Notes: generated by a model from the sequence alone, not told the origin. A stretch of 64,000 bases of DNA from Sporomusa acidovorans (GCF_002257695.2 NZ_CP155571.1), one strand, 5' to 3'; positions 36,021-44,737 are shown, numbered from the stretch's first letter. A program made the numbers and translations.

Positions 36021-36254
36021 ATTCTCTCCCCCTATATAATAACGTTAGGTAAGACCAAACTAATTATTTTCCAGTCCGAGATTTTATATATGCCCAATTA
36101 TTAATGTTTCTGTAAAATTCTAATAACATAATATTTCTATTAAAATTTCTGTTATCTCGAACGAAGAGATATATTGTAGCCATTTACAAAATCGAGGTTT
36201 ATAATTGTCCTTTCTACGAGAATAATAATTTAAATAACTTTATCACCTTCTTTG

Positions 36255-36275
36255 AATTAACAGTTACTGTTAATT
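36255..36275. repeat. Perfect 10-bp inverted repeat at the arcC stop codon
   Basis: AATTAACAGT (36255-36264), one base, ACTGTTAATT (36266-36275). It overlaps the arcC TAA. There is no T-run, so it is a weak terminator at best. Confidence 0.5.
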
Positions 36276-37213
36276 TATCCTACAAAAACTGTTCCACTTT
36301 TCCCTTGTAATGCTTCTAAAGCTTTATCAAGTGAAGCGATGATAGATTTTCTTCCTATTTTAGACTCTTGAAATTTCAAAGCTGCTTTCACTTTAGGGAG
36401 CATGCTTCCCGGGGCAAATTGACCTTCGGCAATATATCTCTTGGCTTCCGCCATAGTCATTGACGATAAATTTCTTTGATCCGGCTTGCCAAAATTTACA
36501 GCGACTTTATCTACCGCCGTTAAAATCATCAGCACATCCGCATCTAATTCATCAGCAAGTTTTCCAGCAGCAAAATCCTTATCAATGACTGCAGCCACAC
36601 CTTCAAGACTACGGTCTTCCTTTTCTACAACCGGAACTCCACCGCCGCCAGCGGTAATAACAATATTACCTTTCTCTATCAGTGTCCTAATTGTATTAAT
36701 TTCAACTATTCTTTCCGGCTGAGGGGATGCTACAACCCGCCTAAAACCCCTGCCGGAGTCTTCCACCATAGCATATCCTTTTTCCTTTATCAGTTTTTTT
36801 GCTTCTTCCTCATTATAAAAAGGGCCTATTGGTTTTGTTGGTTTCTTAAAACCTTGATCATTCTTATTTACAACAACCTGTGTAATTACTGATGCCACCG
36901 GCTTATTTATTCCTCTTTTGGTTAATTCATCTCTTAGCGCTTGTTGAATATGGTAGCCAATCATTCCTTGACTCATTGCACCACATACATCAAAAGGCAT
37001 TGCGGGTGTAATTTTACTGCAATATTCATTCTGAATTACAAGTCTGCCCACTTGAGGACCATTTCCATGGACAATAATAACTTCGTACCCTTTTTCAACC
37101 ATGTCAGCCAAATGCACAGCAGTCTGTTTTACTACTTGCAATTGAGCTTCTGCGGTTGGCGACGCTCCTTCTGCCTGCAGGGCATTACCGCCTAATGCAA
37201 CTACTACCCTCAT
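36275..37213 (-). CDS. arcC: Carbamate kinase (catabolic)
   Basis: Transfers phosphate from carbamoyl phosphate to ADP, yielding ATP, CO2 and NH3 in the arginine/citrulline fermentation. 312 aa. Motifs: VVVALGGNALQ at the start, IIVHGNGPQVG, VITAGGGGVPVV, IDKDFAAGKLADELDADVL (abridged) and GSMLPKVKAA. The ATG at 37213 follows GGGGAGGAGAAAA; the longer frame lacks a site. It is the second gene of the arcB-arcC operon, 16 bp after arcB. Confidence 0.96.
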   Translation of the reverse strand: MRVVVALGGNALQAEGASPTAEAQLQVVKQTAVHLADMVEKGYEVIIVHGNGPQVGRLVIQNEYCSKITPAMPFDVCGAMSQGMIGYHIQQALRDELTKRGINKPVASVITQVVVNKNDQGFKKPTKPIGPFYNEEEAKKLIKEKGYAMVEDSGRGFRRVVASPQPERIVEINTIRTLIEKGNIVITAGGGGVPVVEKEDRSLEGVAAVIDKDFAAGKLADELDADVLMILTAVDKVAVNFGKPDQRNLSSMTMAEAKRYIAEGQFAPGSMLPKVKAALKFQESKIGRKSIIASLDKALEALQGKSGTVFVG

Positions 37214-37229
37214 TTTTTCTCCTCCCCAA

Positions 37230-38231
37230 TTATTCACCTAACGATGCGACCATAACAGCCTTTATTGTATGCATCCTATTTTCAGCTTCATCAAATACCA
37301 CAGAATATTTGCTTTCAAATACCTCATCAGTTACTTCCATTTCTTTCAGCCCAAATTTTTCAAAAACTTCTTTACCCTTTGTAGTATTTAAATCATGAAA
37401 AGATGGTAGACAATGTTCAAATATCACATTTTCATTTCCTGTTAACTTGATCATATCCATATTAACTTGATAAGTCTTTAACATATTGATTCTTTTAGTC
37501 CAAACTTCATCCGGTTCACCCATGGACACCCATACATCTGTGTAAAGTACATCAGCGTCCAGCACACCTTCTTCAACATGATCCGTAACTGTTATTTTTG
37601 CCCCTGATTCTTTTGCCTCGTTTTTACATCTTGTTAGTAATTCTTCATCAGGAAACAATTCTTTGGGAGACACAATTCTAAAATCCATACCCATTTTTGC
37701 CGCCCCGATCATTAGGGCATTTGCCACATTGTTTCTACCATCACCAACATAAACAAACACCATCTTGTTATAGGGCTTATTTAAATGTTCTTGCGCCGTT
37801 AAGAAATCAGCTAAAACTTGAGTAGGATGGTCCGCATCCGTAAGACCGTTCCATACCGGAACTCCAGAATATTTTGCTAAATCATCAACTGTTTTTTGCG
37901 CAAATCCTCGATATTCGATGCCATCGTACATTCTTCCCAATACTCTGGCCGTATCGGCGATAGATTCCTTTTTACCCATTTGACTTCCCGTAGGTCCAAG
38001 ATAAGTAACATGCGCTCCCTGGTCAAGTGCGCCAACTTCAAACGCACATCTTGTTCTTGTCGAATCTTTTTCAAATAAGACCACAATATTTTTTCCTTTT
38101 AATCTTTGTGTTTCGGTACCTGTATACTTAGCAACCTTTAAGTTCTTAGCCAAATCAAGCAAATACTTAATTTCTGTTTCTGAGAAATCCATTAATGTCA
38201 AGAAATTTCTGTTTTTAATATTGACGCTCAT
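37230..38231 (-). CDS. arcB: Ornithine carbamoyltransferase, likely catabolic
   Basis: Catabolic use: phosphorolysis of citrulline to ornithine plus carbamoyl phosphate. 333 aa, homotrimeric family. Carbamoyl-phosphate motif STRT at residues 57-60 (FEKDSTRTRCAFEV), then DHPTQVLADF and FEHCLPSFHD near the C-terminus. Cotranscription with carbamate kinase and the adjacent ornithine-degrading operon argue for the catabolic enzyme rather than ArgF. RBS GAGGAG. Controlled from a -24/-12 promoter 180 bp upstream. Confidence 0.95.
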   Translation of the reverse strand: MSVNIKNRNFLTLMDFSETEIKYLLDLAKNLKVAKYTGTETQRLKGKNIVVLFEKDSTRTRCAFEVGALDQGAHVTYLGPTGSQMGKKESIADTARVLGRMYDGIEYRGFAQKTVDDLAKYSGVPVWNGLTDADHPTQVLADFLTAQEHLNKPYNKMVFVYVGDGRNNVANALMIGAAKMGMDFRIVSPKELFPDEELLTRCKNEAKESGAKITVTDHVEEGVLDADVLYTDVWVSMGEPDEVWTKRINMLKTYQVNMDMIKLTGNENVIFEHCLPSFHDLNTTKGKEVFEKFGLKEMEVTDEVFESKYSVVFDEAENRMHTIKAVMVASLGE

Positions 38232-38410
38232 GTTTATTTCTCCTCGATTCCTTAATTATTTAACTTACTTTTTAGAAAATTTAATAAAATTATTATAGAC
38301 TACCGCGGTGGTTAATAACATTTTTTATATTATGCTAACTAATCTGAATTGTCAATAGATTTTTTTAAATAAAATTTATCAAGTATCAATACCAGCAAAA
38401 TAGAATAGTC

Positions 38411-38425
38411 GCAAAAATTATGCCA
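38411..38425 (-). promoter_or_regulatory. Sigma-54 promoter of arcB-arcC
   Basis: TGGCATAATTTTTGC on the minus strand, with GG and GC at correct 10-bp spacing (TGGCA-N6-TTGC). It lies 180 bp before arcB and 136 bp from a GCAAA-N4-TTTGC site at 38561. Its -24 half is inside a 26-bp perfect inverted repeat. Confidence 0.85.
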
Positions 38426-38473
38426 ATAAATTAAGGCTGTTGAATTTTTCAACAGCCTTAATTTATTGGCATA
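38419..38473. repeat. Perfect 26-bp inverted repeat with 3-base loop
   Basis: Arms 38419-38444 (TATGCCAATAAATTAAGG start) and 38448-38473 (ending ATTTATTGGCATA) are exact reverse complements around TTT. It lies just upstream of and overlaps the -24 element of the arcB sigma-54 promoter. No gene reads into it from either side over hundreds of bases, so ordinary termination is not an obvious role. Confidence 0.95.
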
Positions 38474-38560
38474 TATTTAAATTACTAGTTGACGTCGTAC
38501 AAAATACTACTATATTACAAAGTTGCCAAGTTAATTTAATATTAATTTTTTTTGATTAAT

Positions 38561-38574
38561 GCAAAAAATTTTGC
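38561..38574. promoter_or_regulatory. Activator site GCAAA-N4-TTTGC, shared by divergent sigma-54 promoters
   Basis: GCAAAAAATTTTGC is a perfect 14-bp palindrome identical in its arms to the ornithine operon sites. It is 136 bp from the leftward promoter and 155 bp from the rightward one. A half-site TTTGC follows at 38582. The intervening AT-rich DNA holds nothing else clear. Confidence 0.68.
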
Positions 38575-38728
38575 GGAATACTTTGCTAAACAATCGTTTT
38601 TTTTGTGAAAAATAGAAAATGTTATTTTATCTTTTTATAAATTCAATTGCTCTACTTATGCTATAGTTCTTAACAAAATGCCTATAAAGAGCGCGGAGTA
38701 ACCACAGTCTGTTTTTTATGCAATAGTT

Positions 38729-38743
38729 TGGCATAAATATTGC
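38729..38743 (+). promoter_or_regulatory. Sigma-54 promoter reading towards the 39054 permease
   Basis: TGGCATAAATATTGC on the plus strand, TGGCA-N6-TTGC with correct spacing. It precedes a 25-aa ORF and then, about 310 bp on, an amino-acid permease. Confidence 0.83.
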
Positions 38744-38798
38744 ATAAATATTTGAATAGTAAGCCACTATCACTTATATGAAGGGAGGCAATGATCTG

Positions 38799-38876
38799 AT
38801 GGCTACAGCAAAAAAGCAATTTTATAATATTAAATATAACAGAAAAATGATTATTATTTTTTTTGACTCTGGGTAA
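38799..38876 (+). CDS. Short ORF (25 aa) just after a sigma-54 promoter
   Basis: ATG at 38799 preceded by AGGGAGG (38782-38788) with 10 bases between, a strong ribosome site. Peptide starts MATAKKQFYNIKYN and runs into low-complexity Ile/Phe codons before TAA. It looks like the 5' end of a lost gene or a genuine small peptide. The following 175 bp up to the permease RBS hold no clear gene. Confidence 0.4.
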   Translation: MATAKKQFYNIKYNRKMIIIFFDSG

Positions 38877-39053
38877 AGATTTGAAACAGCAACAAATATG
38901 TAAAAGATATTCCTAATCTCAACAAATCTTACTATTCTATTTTCGCCAGAACAGAAACGGAAACATTGTATGCTCATTAAATTAAAAAATAAGATAAATT
39001 GCAAACATGGGAATTAAGGATTCATATCGAGAATGATTGAGGAGGAATTTTTA

Positions 39054-40487
39054 ATGGCGAATGATAATTTCAATGATAAAATTCAGCAGACTATGGAACA
39101 GCAGTCTGGCTTGAATCGCAGAATGAAAAGTCGCCATCTATTTATGATTACTCTGGGGGGCGTGATTGGAACCGGCCTATTTTTAGCTTCAGGTTCAACA
39201 ATAAATCAGGCCGGGCCAATTGGTTGTATACTAGCCTATGCTATTGGCGGCTTTATCATGTATATGGTTATGCTATGTTTGGGAGAATTAGCGGTAGAAA
39301 TGCCAGTAGCCGGAGCGTTTCAAACTTATGCCAGTATTTTTATTTCACCGGCCTTTGGTTATCTCTTGGGCTGGTTATATTGGTTAAACGGGGCAATTAC
39401 TATTGGAATTGACTTAGTGGCTGCCGGTATGCTACTAACTACCATGACGGGAATTTCCGAATGGATCTGGGTGCTACTATTTGGTTGTCTGCTATTCGGC
39501 TTAAATTCTTTGCGTGTTGATGTTTTCGGCGAATCGGAATTTTGGTTTGCAAGTATAAAAGTAGGCGCTATTATCGCCTGTATTGTGGTTGGTGGCTTGG
39601 CAATTATGGGTTATGCCGGCGGTCATGAGGCAATTGGTTTTAAAAATTATTTTACAGACGGCGCCTTTCCTAATGGCATTGGCGCAGTACTGCTAGCAAT
39701 GATAACAGTTGCGTACTCTTATAACGGAACTGAAATTATCGGAGTCGCCGCCGGTGAAAGTGAAAAGCCGGAAAAAACTATTCCCAAAGCAATTAACAAC
39801 ACTGCGTTTAGAACATTATTGTTTTATGTACTGTCAATGGTCGTTGTGGCAGCTATCGTTCCTTGGAAAGAAGCTGGTGTAAAAGACAGTACTTTTGCTG
39901 AAATTTTTCAATATGCCGGTGTCCCTGGTGCTTATAGGATTATGACCCTGGTCGTTATTACTTCAGCGTTATCTTGTGGTAATTCCTGGTGTTATAGCGC
40001 AACCCGCATTTTGTGGGCAATGTCCAAAGAAAATATGGCTCCTGCTGTCTTTGGAAAATTAAACCGTTGGCAGGTTCCAATGAATGCATTAATTTTGACG
40101 ATGGCGGTTTCCGCCGTATCATTATTATGCAGTGTGGTTGCTGTAGACACATTGTATCTCTGGCTGATCTCCGTCTGCGGCTTGGCCTGTGTGCTGGGTT
40201 GGATGGGAATATGCGCCTCACAATATTGCTTTCGTAAGCAATATGTTAATAATGGCGGAAAAGTTGCAAATTTAAAATATAAGGTTCCTTTCTTCCCACT
40301 AGTTCCCTTCTTAGGCTTTTTCCTTAATTTAATTATTATAATTGGCTTATGGTTTGATGAAAGCCAACGCATCGCCATTTACGTTGGCGTTCCATTTATT
40401 CTCCTTGTTATGATATATTATTACGTATTTGTCGCACCAAAAAGAAAAATGCTTTCCAATAGGGCTGGAGGCCATGTAAGCCGCTAA
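39054..40487 (+). CDS. APC-family amino-acid permease (second)
   Basis: 477 aa, 12 predicted membrane segments. Same superfamily as 34611 but a distinct sequence: LGGVIGTGLFLASGSTINQAG, and YSYNGTEIIGVAAGESEKPE in place of the usual consensus loop. The start ATG 39054 follows GAGGAGG; the longer frame from 39033 contains that site. Expression from the upstream -24/-12 promoter would tie it to the ornithine/arginine regulon. Substrate not determined. Confidence 0.9.
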   Translation: MANDNFNDKIQQTMEQQSGLNRRMKSRHLFMITLGGVIGTGLFLASGSTINQAGPIGCILAYAIGGFIMYMVMLCLGELAVEMPVAGAFQTYASIFISPAFGYLLGWLYWLNGAITIGIDLVAAGMLLTTMTGISEWIWVLLFGCLLFGLNSLRVDVFGESEFWFASIKVGAIIACIVVGGLAIMGYAGGHEAIGFKNYFTDGAFPNGIGAVLLAMITVAYSYNGTEIIGVAAGESEKPEKTIPKAINNTAFRTLLFYVLSMVVVAAIVPWKEAGVKDSTFAEIFQYAGVPGAYRIMTLVVITSALSCGNSWCYSATRILWAMSKENMAPAVFGKLNRWQVPMNALILTMAVSAVSLLCSVVAVDTLYLWLISVCGLACVLGWMGICASQYCFRKQYVNNGGKVANLKYKVPFFPLVPFLGFFLNLIIIIGLWFDESQRIAIYVGVPFILLVMIYYYVFVAPKRKMLSNRAGGHVSR

Positions 40488-40710
40488 AAATCCTAAAAAT
40501 ATTGATAAACTGATTAGGGGTAAGCCATCGGCAACTCCTTATGGTTTACTGGATACTTACCTTTTTGGGAGTTGCTAATGGTTTTTCCGATTCTTGTTGC
40601 AAACTTTATTATACGCTATTTCCGTTCCTTAAACGTTAAGGATATTAGTATATCACTGTAACCTGTTAATTTAGAAATAATCAAGAAAAAAGCCTGGTGA
40701 GTATATAAAA

Positions 40711-41637
40711 TTGAAATCAAATTTATTATTACTACTGGCGGCAGTGATTTGGGGATTGGCCTTTGTAGCACAACGAGTTAGTATGGACTACATTGGCCCC
40801 TTTACGTTTAGCGGTGTTAGGTTTGCATTAGGCAGTCTTTCTTTATTACCACTTATTTTCTTTTGTAAAATAAATCCTCATAATTCAAATAATAGCATAG
40901 ATAATGAGATGACAAGCAGTTGGCGCATTGGCTTTATTGCTGGAATAATCATTTTTTTTGCTATTTCCCTGCAACAAGTCGGACTGCAATACACTGCGAT
41001 TGGGAAGGCTTCATTTATAACTTCTTTATACATCGTAATTGTACCAATCATGGGCATATTTTTGCAGCAACATATTACAACCAAAACTTGGTGTGGCTGT
41101 ATGTTAGCGACAACAGGGTTGTACCTGTTATGTGTCAAAGAAGGCTTTGCCATTTCTTACGGAGATCTTCTGGAATTAATCGGGGCCTTTTTTTGGGCAG
41201 CCCATCTTTTATTTATCGACCATTTTGCCAAAAAGGTTGATACACTACAATTTGCCTTTCTTCAATTTATGTCCTGTTCACTGCTTAGTATCGTAACTGC
41301 GCTTTTAATTGAGCCTATTGCTCTAGACGCCATTTTACAAGCCCGCGTACCCATTCTATATACGGGAATTTGTTCCACTGCCATTGCCTACACATTACAA
41401 ATTGTTGGACAAAAGCATGCCGAACCTTCGCATGCTGCAATTATCCTAAGTATGGAAACAGTTATTGCAACTCTTGGTGGCTATATTTTTTTAAATGAAA
41501 GGCTGGGGTTCTACGAACTCCTTGGATGTACACTGATGCTGTCCGGAGTACTGCTGGCTCAATTGCAAGGGAGAAAATCTGATCCAAAACAAAGTAAAGA
41601 ATTGAATATTATTTGCAAAAAAACTGACGCCCCTTAA
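40711..41637 (+). CDS. EamA/DMT-family transporter
   Basis: 308 aa with about 10 membrane segments in two repeated EamA halves (first LLLLLAAVIWGLAFVAQRVS, second LLELIGAFFWAAHLLFIDHF). The family exports amino acids, metabolites or drugs. The start is a TTG with a weak site GGTGAG. The stop codon lies within a hairpin of 9-bp arms. The 224 bp upstream contain imperfect inverted segments but no gene. Confidence 0.85.
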   Translation: MKSNLLLLLAAVIWGLAFVAQRVSMDYIGPFTFSGVRFALGSLSLLPLIFFCKINPHNSNNSIDNEMTSSWRIGFIAGIIIFFAISLQQVGLQYTAIGKASFITSLYIVIVPIMGIFLQQHITTKTWCGCMLATTGLYLLCVKEGFAISYGDLLELIGAFFWAAHLLFIDHFAKKVDTLQFAFLQFMSCSLLSIVTALLIEPIALDAILQARVPILYTGICSTAIAYTLQIVGQKHAEPSHAAIILSMETVIATLGGYIFLNERLGFYELLGCTLMLSGVLLAQLQGRKSDPKQSKELNIICKKTDAP

Positions 41638-41653
41638 AGAATGACGTCAGTTT
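41621..41653 (+). terminator. Hairpin at the end of the EamA gene
   Basis: AAACTGACG (41621-41629) and CGTCAGTTT (41645-41653); the gene's TAA is in the loop. A T-run (CAATTTTTG) follows after 5 bases. Confidence 0.6.
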
Positions 41654-41712
41654 GCGCAATTTTTGTTAGTGGCAATTCATAGCTAACCTAATCGCTCTTC
41701 TATTTTGCTATT

Positions 41713-42165
41713 TCATAATTCCTTCACCATAGCAATCTCATCACAATTGGGAAATTTAGGGCAATTAATGCATTCCTTCCACATTTTATGAGGCACACTT
41801 TCTTTGGGCACCTCTTTAAAATTGAGTTTAGCAAAGAAACCGGGCTGGTAGGTCAGGGCAAACAGAGTTTTAACCCCTAGTAATTTAGCCTCCTCTGTCA
41901 ATAATTCGACAATCTTGCTTCCTACCCCGCTTTTCACTTTACTGGGATGAACAGCCAATGCACGAATTTCTCCCAACTCTTCCCAAACCAGATGCAATGC
42001 AGCAATGCCAACGACTTTTCCATCCTCTTCGGCCAAAATAAATTCTCTCAGACCTTCGTACAAAGTATTTCGTGCCCGGGGCAGCATGAGCCCCTGCTCG
42101 GCATAATCGTTAATTAATTTAAGAATATCTTCCACATCACTAAACTTAGCCTTACGAAAAATCAT
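41713..42165 (-). CDS. GNAT N-acetyltransferase, ArgA-like
   Basis: 150 aa single GNAT domain. The opening IFRKAKFSDVEDILKLINDYAEQGLMLPR and the acetyl-CoA loop VHPSKVKSGVGSKIVELL are typical of the short N-acetylglutamate synthase-like enzymes of Firmicutes; the C-terminal cysteines C-x2-C-x5-C (ECINCPKFPNCDE) are also characteristic. It probably acetylates glutamate for arginine synthesis. Start: ATG 42165, 8 bases after GGAGG; the ATG one codon upstream is equally possible. Close downstream of nth. Confidence 0.82.
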   Translation of the reverse strand: MIFRKAKFSDVEDILKLINDYAEQGLMLPRARNTLYEGLREFILAEEDGKVVGIAALHLVWEELGEIRALAVHPSKVKSGVGSKIVELLTEEAKLLGVKTLFALTYQPGFFAKLNFKEVPKESVPHKMWKECINCPKFPNCDEIAMVKEL

Positions 42166-42223
42166 CATCCATCCCTCCAAGTCTACCGCATTATTATACA
42201 TCATTAATAATATTTATACAATA

Positions 42224-42865
42224 TTAATTAGAATCAATTTGACTGCTTGGACATAATTCATGAAGTGGACAATGATCGCATAGAGGATTCGCCGCCTTAC
42301 AAACCTTGCGTCCATGCCAAATGAGCCAATGGTGAGCGTCGCTCCACTTTTCCCGGGGAATGGCCCGCATAAGTCCCTGTTCTACTGTCAGCGGCGTATC
42401 ACCGGTTGCCAATTTAAGCCGGTTGGCCACGCGGAAGACATGCGTATCGACAGCAATTGCAGGGACTCCAAACAATTGGCTTAATAATACATTAGCGGTT
42501 TTACGGCCCACTCCCGGTAATTTAATTAATTCATCGAAACTATCCGGTACTTGTCCACCGTATTTTCTGCACAAGATTTCGCAGGTAGCCAGGATATTTT
42601 TTGCTTTACTCCGATAAAGGCCGCAATCCCTGATTGCCGCTTCCAATCCGCTCTGACCGAGTTCAAGAATTTTCTCCGGTGTATTATACTGGGGAAACAT
42701 CCGTGCCGTAATAATATTTACACGCACATCGGTGCACTGCGCGGACAAAATCACAGCTACCAGTAATTCAAAAGGTGTTGAATAGCTTAGTGCCGTAGTC
42801 GTATTTTTATAGTTTTGCTCTAAAAGATCAATCATTTGCTGCTTTATAGCTTTTGTAATTCGCAC
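42224..42865 (-). CDS. nth: Endonuclease III
   Basis: DNA glycosylase/AP lyase for oxidised pyrimidines, base-excision repair. 213 aa. Helix-hairpin-helix LPGVGRKTANVLL with catalytic Lys, catalytic Asp in VDTHVFRVANRL, and the 4Fe-4S loop C-x6-C-x2-C-x5-C (VCKAANPLCDHCPLHELC). The start is taken as GTG 42865 because GGGGGAT precedes it; the TTG five codons earlier overlaps that site. Confidence 0.95.
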   Translation of the reverse strand: MRITKAIKQQMIDLLEQNYKNTTTALSYSTPFELLVAVILSAQCTDVRVNIITARMFPQYNTPEKILELGQSGLEAAIRDCGLYRSKAKNILATCEILCRKYGGQVPDSFDELIKLPGVGRKTANVLLSQLFGVPAIAVDTHVFRVANRLKLATGDTPLTVEQGLMRAIPREKWSDAHHWLIWHGRKVCKAANPLCDHCPLHELCPSSQIDSN

Positions 42866-42918
42866 ATCAAAATCCCCCAATCTATTACTTGTAACGACAA
42901 AAATATTGTACCTTAATT

Positions 42919-42958
42919 AAAGGATAAACTCTAGTAAAAATACCAGAGTTTATCCTTT
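42919..42958. terminator. Strong terminator hairpin between nth and HD-GYP genes
   Basis: Arms AAAGGATAAACTCT (42919-42932) and AGAGTTTATCCTTT (42945-42958), perfect 14 bp, followed by TTT on the plus strand. On the minus strand it lies upstream of nth, where AATTAA follows. Probably stops the HD-GYP transcript. Confidence 0.75.
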
Positions 42959-42973
42959 TTATCGTACCGGATC

Positions 42974-43014
42974 ATAAAACATCCCTTGCATTTTTCATAC
43001 AAGAGATGTTTTAT
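42974..43014. terminator. Second hairpin after the HD-GYP gene
   Basis: Arms 42974-42988 and 43000-43014 (ATAAAACATC start) pair over 15 positions with one mismatch. Two consecutive strong hairpins follow the HD-GYP gene. Confidence 0.6.
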
Positions 43015-43122
43015 GTCCTTATATTTAGATAAGTGCCAGCAAAACCAGGCTCATAATTTGTGTAGCATCTTAAGGTTCTTGAACCACTGCACGTGCATTA
43101 CCGCCTGCATGTAATGAGCTAT

Positions 43123-44178
43123 TTAGTTAACTTCCACAATATGGATTTCATCTTTCTGCAGATCTACCATTTTTCCATTATGCATACAAACAATTGGTTT
43201 CGTACCATACTTATGCCGGATGTTGAAAGCAATAATTTGGGCTATTTGCCCGGTGCTTAACACCACATTACTTCCAATCAGGCTGTCCCGGACATTATTA
43301 AGAAAAGTCAGGCAAATTTCGGGTTCAAGCCCGCTAAACATTTGATTCGCAATTGTGTCAAGCGCTTCAAACGGCGTTACTCTGCGGCGATATACCCGGT
43401 CTGAAGTCATAGCCTCGTAGATATCGGCAATAGCAATAATTTTTGCATCATGATGAATTTCATCACCATGAAGACCAGCTGGATAGCCGCTTCCGTCCAA
43501 ACGCTCATGGTGCTGCAAAATCCCCAGTTTAACACTGTTCGGGACCTGCTCCAATCCTTGAACCAGTTGATATCCTTCACCTGAATGCCGTTTAATGGCT
43601 TCAAATTCTTCACAAGTCAGCTTGCCCGGCTTATCAAGGATTGCTAAAGAAATAGCTAATTTCCCGATATCATGGAGTAATCCGGCTAGAATCAAATTCT
43701 TTAGCTCTTTGCCCTGATAATTGCACCATTTTCCTAAGACTCCCGTAATAATCGCTACGTTGAGTGAATGTTGAAAGGTATGCTCACTATGGCGTTGCAT
43801 TTCGTATAAATAATCAATGGCACCAATGGTCTCCGCTAAAAGAATAATCTTGTGCTCTGCCAGTTCCCGTAACTCCAGAATGGGAACCTCTTTAAATTTT
43901 TGAATATACCGAAATGCCTCGATAACCCGGTTCATTGTTTCTGTATAATTTTTTAAAAAATCTACCCTTGTGCGCTTAATTTCTATAGCTCTTTTCCCTA
44001 TTCTTTCTTTTCCGTTGCCCACACACAAGGAAGAAATTCCCCAATTCTTTATTTTGTTTATGTAGGCTGACGTTAACCGTGTGCCACGGTCTAATAACTT
44101 AACTTCATGCTCTCCAGTCGTTACTTCTGCACTCAATAACATCCCCGGGGTTAAATTCTCTATCAAAATTGACCTCAC
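43123..44178 (-). CDS. HD-GYP domain protein, probable cyclic-di-GMP phosphodiesterase
   Basis: 351 aa. N-terminal 120 residues lack a recognisable receiver or GAF domain. The HD-GYP domain has HSLNVA, LLHDIGKL (HD at 169-170), a later H in KRHSGEGYQL and HHERLDGSGYP (223-233), the GYP signature. Family enzymes hydrolyse c-di-GMP and so influence motility or biofilm. Start GTG following AGGAGG. Monocistronic. Confidence 0.9.
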   Translation of the reverse strand: MRSILIENLTPGMLLSAEVTTGEHEVKLLDRGTRLTSAYINKIKNWGISSLCVGNGKERIGKRAIEIKRTRVDFLKNYTETMNRVIEAFRYIQKFKEVPILELRELAEHKIILLAETIGAIDYLYEMQRHSEHTFQHSLNVAIITGVLGKWCNYQGKELKNLILAGLLHDIGKLAISLAILDKPGKLTCEEFEAIKRHSGEGYQLVQGLEQVPNSVKLGILQHHERLDGSGYPAGLHGDEIHHDAKIIAIADIYEAMTSDRVYRRRVTPFEALDTIANQMFSGLEPEICLTFLNNVRDSLIGSNVVLSTGQIAQIIAFNIRHKYGTKPIVCMHNGKMVDLQKDEIHIVEVN

Positions 44179-44640
44179 ACCTGAGCCTCCTGACTAATTT
44201 GAAATAGTTTTTTAAACATTGATGATTAACCCAGCCTTATTATTCGGCGTTTTCTGGCTGGCCTGCAATCCATATACTAAAAATAATACAAGACCCCATC
44301 TAGGTCTTGTATATGGCATCCTTGCCCGGCAATAACCCTAAACCTTCTTAACTGTAAACACTTCTTGTTTTTTTAATTCAAATCGAACTTGCAGAAAAAA
44401 CCGCTTTCTATTTAATTCTATCATATTACATCTTTCGACTTATTTCAATTGTTGCCGCGATCTAAATTTATCACAATATAACAGTAAAATATTGTGAGCA
44501 AATTACAATCTCCTGACTTTTATGGAAATAGTTCAACACTATTTTACAAAATAAGTTTTTACAACTTAATACGGCGTTTGCGAAAACAGCCACATAATGT
44601 AAATACAAATTCTAAACGGTTTTTTCAGCTTGCACTTTAT
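44179..44640. other. Non-coding gap with one terminator-like hairpin
   Basis: AT-rich 460 bp. It holds perfect arms ATACAAGACC (44287-44296) and GGTCTTGTAT (44304-44313), which may end something arriving from the right. No gene or RNA recognised otherwise. Confidence 0.5.
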
Positions 44641-44737
44641 TTATAAGATCTCTTCTAAAGTTAACAACAAGTTTATGCCTTTGTCAATATCGTATTCAGC
44701 TAATTTACCAGTTCCATCCGTAACAAGTTCTTTAGCC
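44641..44737 (-). pseudogene. C-terminal scrap of an unidentified gene
   Basis: Minus-strand frame gives AKELVTDGTGKLAEYDIDKG then INLLLTLEEIL and stop, with codon use and hydrophobicity like a real protein end. It is interrupted upstream by TAG and then by the inverted repeat at 44749. I do not recognise the parent family. Confidence 0.4.
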
